Source: Alnus glutinosa (taxonomy: Eukaryota; Streptophyta; Magnoliopsida; Fagales; Betulaceae). Taken from it: a DNA stretch of 64,000 nt. The translations under genes and the position numbers were made by a program. The first letter of the stretch is position 1, and the number at the start of each line of letters is the position of its first letter. The notes under the pieces were generated by a model that did not search any database, had not been told where the DNA came from, and saw nothing but the letters and a program-made list of their open reading frames with translations. The stretch spans positions 1,259,001 to 1,323,000 of the forward strand of contig NC_084886.1 in NCBI RefSeq assembly GCF_958979055.1, read 5' to 3'. Shown here piece by piece: positions 58,985 through 64,000 of this stretch.

Positions 58985-60660
58985 AGTACGAATCAATTGT
59001 ACTATAGTAAGGGTTATCGAACCACATAGATTGGGGGTTATTTTGCGTAGTGGGATATTCAAAAGAACGTATTTAATCTAACTTTGAAATAAAAATAAAA
59101 GTAAAGATTGTAGAATTGAAGCTACAACGAGTAAAGTAAAGAAAAGCGGAAATTGAAAATAAACTTAAAAAGAAACTTAGGGTATTGATCTTATTCAATC
59201 CTCAACCAATAAAATGCTTAAAGTCTATATGGATTTTCCTAACGTGCATGATATGAGCGCGTAATGGGCGTCAACCATTACGACGACCTCGGCATAAAAA
59301 TACTTTAGTTAAGACGTAATGTAAAACACCTAGTTTTACATTAAACAACTCCACGTAAAGATTTAAACTACAATCGAAAAACGTTTACACTACCAAAAGT
59401 GTAAAGTGATTAATGTTCCCTAACTTACTACTCTATAAAACATCATAATAAGCATACATAATACGTGAAAACTCTAACTAGGCCACAATGATAAAATATC
59501 TAGTTTCACACTGATCTATTTCAAGTAAAAGTTACACTACAATTGAAAATCATTTTATACTATCAAAAGTGTGAAACAACCGATGCTCCCTAGCATACCT
59601 TATAAGGTGACTCTAATAGGTAAACACACATTATGTCAAATAAAACCATTGCAAAAGACATCGTTCTTTTTCAAGAACGTTGATTTTATTCATGAATCTA
59701 AGAAAACTCATGGACAAGCTTAACTCTTTTTCATGAATAAATGGATTGGAATATTGAAGACAAAACCTTTTAGCATGGGTTTTGCAATCCTCTAACCCTT
59801 CACAATCATCAAATATCTCAAGAAAATCTTAAAAACATTAAGAACACTTTATGGTTTTTGGAGAAAATTTTGATCAAACCCTAAGAACTAATTTAGCTAT
59901 GCATAATTGAATCTAATCTAAGCATGAAATCTATGGAAAACAGTAAAGAAGCAAGAAGAAAATGAATAAAAAACAACTATATTAAAATTATAAAATTCGG
60001 ATTACAAAAAGAAAATAAACTTAAGCTAGAACATTAAGAACAAAGAGGAAAAAGATAAAGAAATTGCTTTCTGGATTTTGGCCCAAAGAACGTGCATCAA
60101 AGGAATTACAAAACACTAAAAATTAAGTGATACACCTAAGACAATCCGAAACCCCAAAAGATGCATAAACTAAACCTAAATTCTAATTCCATATATATAA
60201 GAATTTGGATTTACAAAAGAAGCCATCAAGAATCAATTTGGGCCACACAAACAGAGCTGGTCGCCGTTAATTTCTGTCCATAGAACTCAACTTTTGATTT
60301 AGATCGCATAAAGATTTGAAAATATCTGGACCTTCTAGAAGATGCGAAGTCGATCGATCTTTATATGCTCTGAGAATCGATCAATCGCATCTGGATGCGA
60401 TCGAAGTTGAGTCGACTGAAAGTTGATCGATTGAGTTATTGGCTGTACAAATAATTGATCGATCGAAATGCCTTGGATGATTTTTCTTCTTTTCAAGATT
60501 AACCTCGAACTCTGAAAATGACCAAATTGTCCTTGATATATTTTCAGGTCTAATTCAAGTGTTTTGAACTAGATTTCAACTAAGACTTGAAAATAAGACA
60601 TAACACAAAACTACAACAAAACGTTATACATACAACACAAACTAGGCATAACAAATGTAA
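58985..60660. repeat. non-coding block, probably a repeat insertion
   Basis: Begins near CGCAATAGTACGAATC and contains GGTTATCGAACCACATAG, a phrase I associate with dispersed plant repeats, and later several GATCGATCGA segments (60340-60470). It holds two diverged copies of a segment around AAAACACCTAG and AAAATATCTAG with matching TAACTTACT/TAGCATACC endings (59320-59600). No open frame and no clear ends. Confidence 0.45.
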
Positions 60661-60695
60661 ATTAAGGGGTCTTGAATAGAATATTTCAAGACTTA

Positions 60696-61064
60696 TCAAG
60701 AACTATCAGCAAAAGATTCGAGTTCTATTGTTTGGGTAGTTGGTGAAGAACTATCGCAACCAGATTGGAGTTCTTCTTTTTGGGCAGCAAAGTTCAGATC
60801 AACCTCCAGCGCTATGTTTGGTGAACTGCCATCAGACTGGAGCTCCAAGTCCAACGGCATAGTAATAACATGATGCGCCGCTTTGTTCGGCAGACCATCA
60901 ACATCATATTTAAACTCTACGGCCGATATCTTTGGAATTTTCGCGGCCTTCTTTGGATGATCATGACTAACAGATGGAAACTCCGGGAAGTTCACCGAAG
61001 GAGACGATGCCTGCTCGATAGGCACGTCGTTCTCGTCAAATCTTGGAGAGCACGAGCGTTTCAT
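60696..61064 (-). CDS. small unrecognised protein with EAR-like motifs
   Basis: Single frame of 122 codons from ATG 61064 to a stop at 60696. It starts MKRSCSPRFDENDVP, is rich in Ser/Pro/acidic residues, and contains LDLEL (an LxLxL EAR-type repression motif, in TMPLDLELQSD) and EVDLNFA. HPKKAAKIPK and LPNKAAHHV give basic patches. No DNA-binding domain is visible, so if it belongs to a B3-type family it lacks that domain. The stop lies about 35 bp from the repeat block at 58985-60660, so the gene may have been cut by that insertion. A TATA-like GATATATATG and two G-boxes lie upstream. Confidence 0.5.
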   Translation of the reverse strand: MKRSCSPRFDENDVPIEQASSPSVNFPEFPSVSHDHPKKAAKIPKISAVEFKYDVDGLPNKAAHHVITMPLDLELQSDGSSPNIALEVDLNFAAQKEELQSGCDSSSPTTQTIELESFADSS

Positions 61065-61190
61065 GGCTTAGGGTTTTGAAGAGGCTGTGTAGGGGGAGTT
61101 TAGGGTTTGATTGCGTAGAGAGATTTTATGGTTTGCATTAGGCTAGGGTTTTCATGGGAGATATATATGTGACCGACCGATGTGAAATTT

Positions 61191-61240
61191 TCACGTGACC
61201 CAGGCCATTAACTGGACGCCACGCAAAATATCACGTGACT
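61191..61240 (-). promoter_or_regulatory. two G-boxes 40 bp apart upstream of the 61064 ATG
   Basis: TCACGTGAC occurs at 61191-61199 and 61231-61239, each with CACGTG. They lie about 130-175 bp before the start codon. Likely bZIP/bHLH binding sites. Confidence 0.5.
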
Positions 61241-61317
61241 CAGAATAATTGGTTCGATCCTAATTATTAAGCTCGTACGTATATGTTTAGCGTGCTTAAT
61301 TGCTGAACCATTTAATT

Positions 61318-61445
61318 TTTTTTTTTTTTTGACATGTCCACACAAGAGGGAGGAGGGCGGATTTGACATGTCCACACAAGAGGGGAAGAGGGGATTCGAA
61401 CTAGTGACCTCTGCTTCATGAGACGTGGTTTCCAGCCGATTCTTT
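61318..61445 (-). mobile_element. tRNA-derived SINE fragment
   Basis: On the minus strand a B-box-like TAGTTCGAATCCCC (about 61391-61404) is followed by two copies of CTTGTGTGGACATGTCAAA and then an A-run (T-run 61318-61330). The head is short and an A-box is not clear, so it is truncated. Confidence 0.55.
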
Positions 61446-61480
61446 TATTTTTTTTAACTCTTTAATTTTGTACTTCGTCT

Positions 61481-61483
<3 letters not shown>

Positions 61484-61568
<85 letters not shown>
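61484..61568. repeat. (AT)n microsatellite, about 85 bp
   Basis: Uninterrupted alternating AT. Confidence 0.95.
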
Positions 61569-61569
<1 letters not shown>

Positions 61570-61724
61570 CTTACGAAGAATTTTTAGTGTCTTTTCAGTT
61601 TTACTATAATGTTGGTCATAGCTGTGCTATTGCAATTATTCAATTAATGCATCTGTTAATTACAATATATATCCATCACAAACGTGAATTAGGATATGTA
61701 TAGGGGCTCCCCTTTTTTCTTTAT

Positions 61725-61760
<36 letters not shown>

Positions 61761-62070
61761 CAGGCCTATATTGTCTTTATAATATTGACAATGATATGGT
61801 AGTAGTTTTAGAATTATTTGAGCCCGTAGGAGATTTCTTTTGGGTTATTTACCATTGACATCCAGCTCATCAATTTTTCTCTCTATTTTAGTTGAAATTC
61901 ACAATTTTTTTTCCCCGCTATTTTAACTATCGGTTTTTATTATTCTATTTAAATATTATTTCTTAAGGTTTTCTTTATTTTTTCTCCAACAATCATATTT
62001 TTGAAAATTTATCTTTCCTTAACGGTCATATTTTCAAAATTTTCTCTTCTCAAGGGTCATAATTTTAAAA

Positions 62071-62253
62071 GAATAATGATTTAATGCCACCTAAATATAC
62101 AACTTTTCACCATCTTACTTATGTGGCAAGGTGGTCCCCCACTATTCTTTGAGTTTTTTTATTTTTTAAAAATAAATTAAGGTGGGGGACCACATTGCCA
62201 CATAGACAAGGTGGTGAAAAGTTGTATATTTAGGTGGTAGTGAATCATTACTC
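62071..62253. mobile_element. Mutator-type MITE, 183 bp, copy B
   Basis: Same family and same length as the copy at 44336-44518 but in reverse orientation, as shown by the asymmetric centre (TTTGAGTTTTTTTATTTTTT). Flanked by a perfect 9-bp duplication ATTTTAAAA (62062-62070 and 62254-62262). Confidence 0.87.
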
Positions 62254-62679
62254 ATTTTAAAAACTATTTTTTTTTTCCTAATGGTCATATTTTGTAATTC
62301 GTTTAGAGAGAGAGAGAGAAAGAAAGAGAAAGGAGAGGAGAAAAGAGCACAACGAAAGGAAAAAAAAAATTAAAAAAAAAATGAGAGGAGAGAATAATAG
62401 AATAAAAAAAAAAAATTATTTTCTTTTATGTTTGGTGAGGGTGTGGTAAGCGCTATAGCAGCTCAACCTTTTTATTGTTGCTAAAATAACGCGCTAACCG
62501 GATGTGAGTGATTTTTAACCCAAAATTGGTATAGGACTAGCCAAAATAACCTGTAGCAACTACCTCTTTTAGGGCGTTTGTAGTTTGATAAGGTATAGCA
62601 AAAGTTTAGCTTTGGATATTGGCGGAGTTTGAGTTATTTATGAATAGCTTATCTTTCTTCTGGAGGGTTAGAGGACCAA

Positions 62680-62848
62680 GAAATGCTACACTTTTTCAAT
62701 TTTTTCTCTCTAAAAGTTGGTTTTCCAGTGATGTGTCACCATCCTATTAGATGGTGACACATTTCCAAAACAATATATCTCATGAGATGGTGATGCATAA
62801 ATTAGAAACCAACTTCTAGATAAATTTTTTGAGAAAGTGTAGCATTTC
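62680..62848. mobile_element. MITE-like inverted repeat, about 169 bp
   Basis: Left end GAAATGCTACACTTTTTCAA; right end read inward GAAATGCTACACTTTCTCAA. Inner complementary blocks (GTTGGTTTTC/GAAACCAAC, GATGGTGACAC/GTGTCACCATC) also pair. Target duplication not resolved. Confidence 0.65.
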
Positions 62849-62849
62849 T

Positions 62850-63531
62850 CCATAGAACCAATCGGTGTTTTTGAGCTATAAAAACTCCTTAGTACATATA
62901 TATGGGGTTCATTATGGAGCTTGTGCTACATTAAGAATGAGGCAGTAAAGGAAACAAAGAAAGTATGAATACAGAAAATTGCAGGTTTTATCTTAATGGA
63001 AAGCGCCCGAATAAGATTAAATTGCAGTTTTTATAAAAGTTGATTACATGTAATCAAAGTACATTACAATTTGTTTAGAAGAAAAGTAAATTACAATACA
63101 GCACACTGGTTCAATTCTATCAGTTGATACGAAAAGGTTAACACAAGATATATACACATACCCACTAGGACTTGGCTATTAGCCTATTAATGAGTATTGT
63201 GCAAAGGGCAAAGGGTAGACAAAAATAACAACAGCCAAAAAATTTGCAAAACATCCAAGGCTGTCAATCTATACGTGCACTATTTTTAATCTTTCTCTCT
63301 CTTTTATAATACAAGATTAGATTATGCCATATCATCTGTTGGGCCTGACTATCGAAGGACTTTTGAGGCCCGCTTACGATAGAGTTTGCTGGCCTGTCTA
63401 GGACATTGGGAAGCCCATCGGTCTAGCTCAAGGAACTGCCATGCTTCAGGACCAAAATACACTTATATCACGATAAGATGCATTATAGTCAATTTCCCAT
63501 TTCGCGCGAGGTCAGATAACTGCTTGACCAC
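62850..63531. other. intergenic
   Basis: No gene or element recognised. Confidence 0.5.
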
Positions 63532-64000
63532 TAGGGATGTAAAGTCTACTGGTTATAACCGGCTGGTAATCAATAACGAGATACTAACCAGTAACAGGGT
63601 AATCGGTCCTATCAAAGAGCTTACTGATTTTAAAAAATATTGAAACCGATTATAACTGGTATAAGTAACTGGGTGTGTGTGTGTGTCTATATATATATAT
63701 ATATGATGTATTTATTTATTTAAGAAACTAAAATAAGAAAATTTAGGGTTTTACATTTTTACTTTCATTCCAACTTAGGCCAATATATTAGGCCAAAAAA
63801 GGTTGAAATGTTTTTTTAAATGGCTAAAAAAAATTTAAATTAAGCCCAAAAAGTAGACCTAAAAAACTTAATTTTTTAAAATTTTAGTTACCAGAGCCGG
63901 TTGGCGATTTTGGCCAATCAGTTACCCCTGGTTACGGTTACCGACTTTAGCCAATAACCGATAACCGTAACCAGGTTTTCATTATTACCGACCACACCAG
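63532..64000. mobile_element. hAT-like element, left end only
   Basis: Begins TAGGGATGTAAAGTC, a hAT-style terminus, then repeated CCGGTTATAACCGG-like subterminal motifs (GGTTATAACCGGC, ACCGATTATAACTGG, CCGATAACCGTAACC). The right end lies beyond the window, so the 8-bp duplication (expected TTGACCAC) cannot be checked. A GT/AT microsatellite is inside (63674-63704). Confidence 0.55.

Overview
This is nuclear DNA from a flowering plant, most likely a woody eudicot. The genes have short exons, GT-AG introns and AT-rich introns. The transposon flora is typical of plants: copia, gypsy, Cassandra, L1-type LINE, and hAT, Mutator and Harbinger MITEs. The encoded proteins are close to Arabidopsis NTF2, AHK3, RAMP4 and LCR. 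The species cannot be read from the sequence; a rosid tree is only a guess.

Layout, left to right. 1-4127: Ty1/copia element on the minus strand, cut by the left edge inside its reverse transcriptase. 4453-4837: Harbinger-type MITE. 5065-6168 (+): two-exon gene for a 210-residue protein with one membrane span. 6977-9545 (-): nuclear transport factor 2, with an LTR-type repeat and a tail-only retroposon in its intron. 11503-11584 (-): tRNA-Ser(UGA). 13992-19524 (-): complete ten-exon cytokinin-receptor histidine kinase of the AHK3 type, including one GC-AG intron. 20.4-34.4 kb: gene-free, with retroposons and repeats. 35420-37873 (+): J-domain protein with DUF3444. 38-41 kb: gene-free with a gypsy relic. 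42301-47084: transposons nested four deep. 47664-49225 (+): RAMP4/SERP1, 68 residues. 50401-54290 (-): LCR-type F-box protein carrying a miR394 site. 55-64 kb: MITEs, microsatellites, a small unrecognised gene next to a related-looking broken fragment, and the start of a hAT-like element.

The most unusual structure is inside the nest at 43583-44923. A Cassandra TRIM, whose LTR contains 5S rRNA sequence, sits between two 5-bp ATCCT duplications. It ends in two inverted copies of the LTR, so both outer ends are U3 ends. Next to the inverted LTR is a complete 75-nt copy of initiator tRNA-Met including the non-genomic CCA. This looks like a fossil of failed reverse transcription in which the primer tRNA was copied end to end instead of stopping after the primer-binding site.

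The protein genes do not form a pathway; this is ordinary plant gene neighbourhood. Two encode well-known developmental regulators, a cytokinin receptor and the miR394 target LCR. Three are housekeeping or stress genes: NTF2, RAMP4 and the J-protein. Exon boundaries were read by eye from splice signals, reading frame and remembered homologues; no alignment was run.
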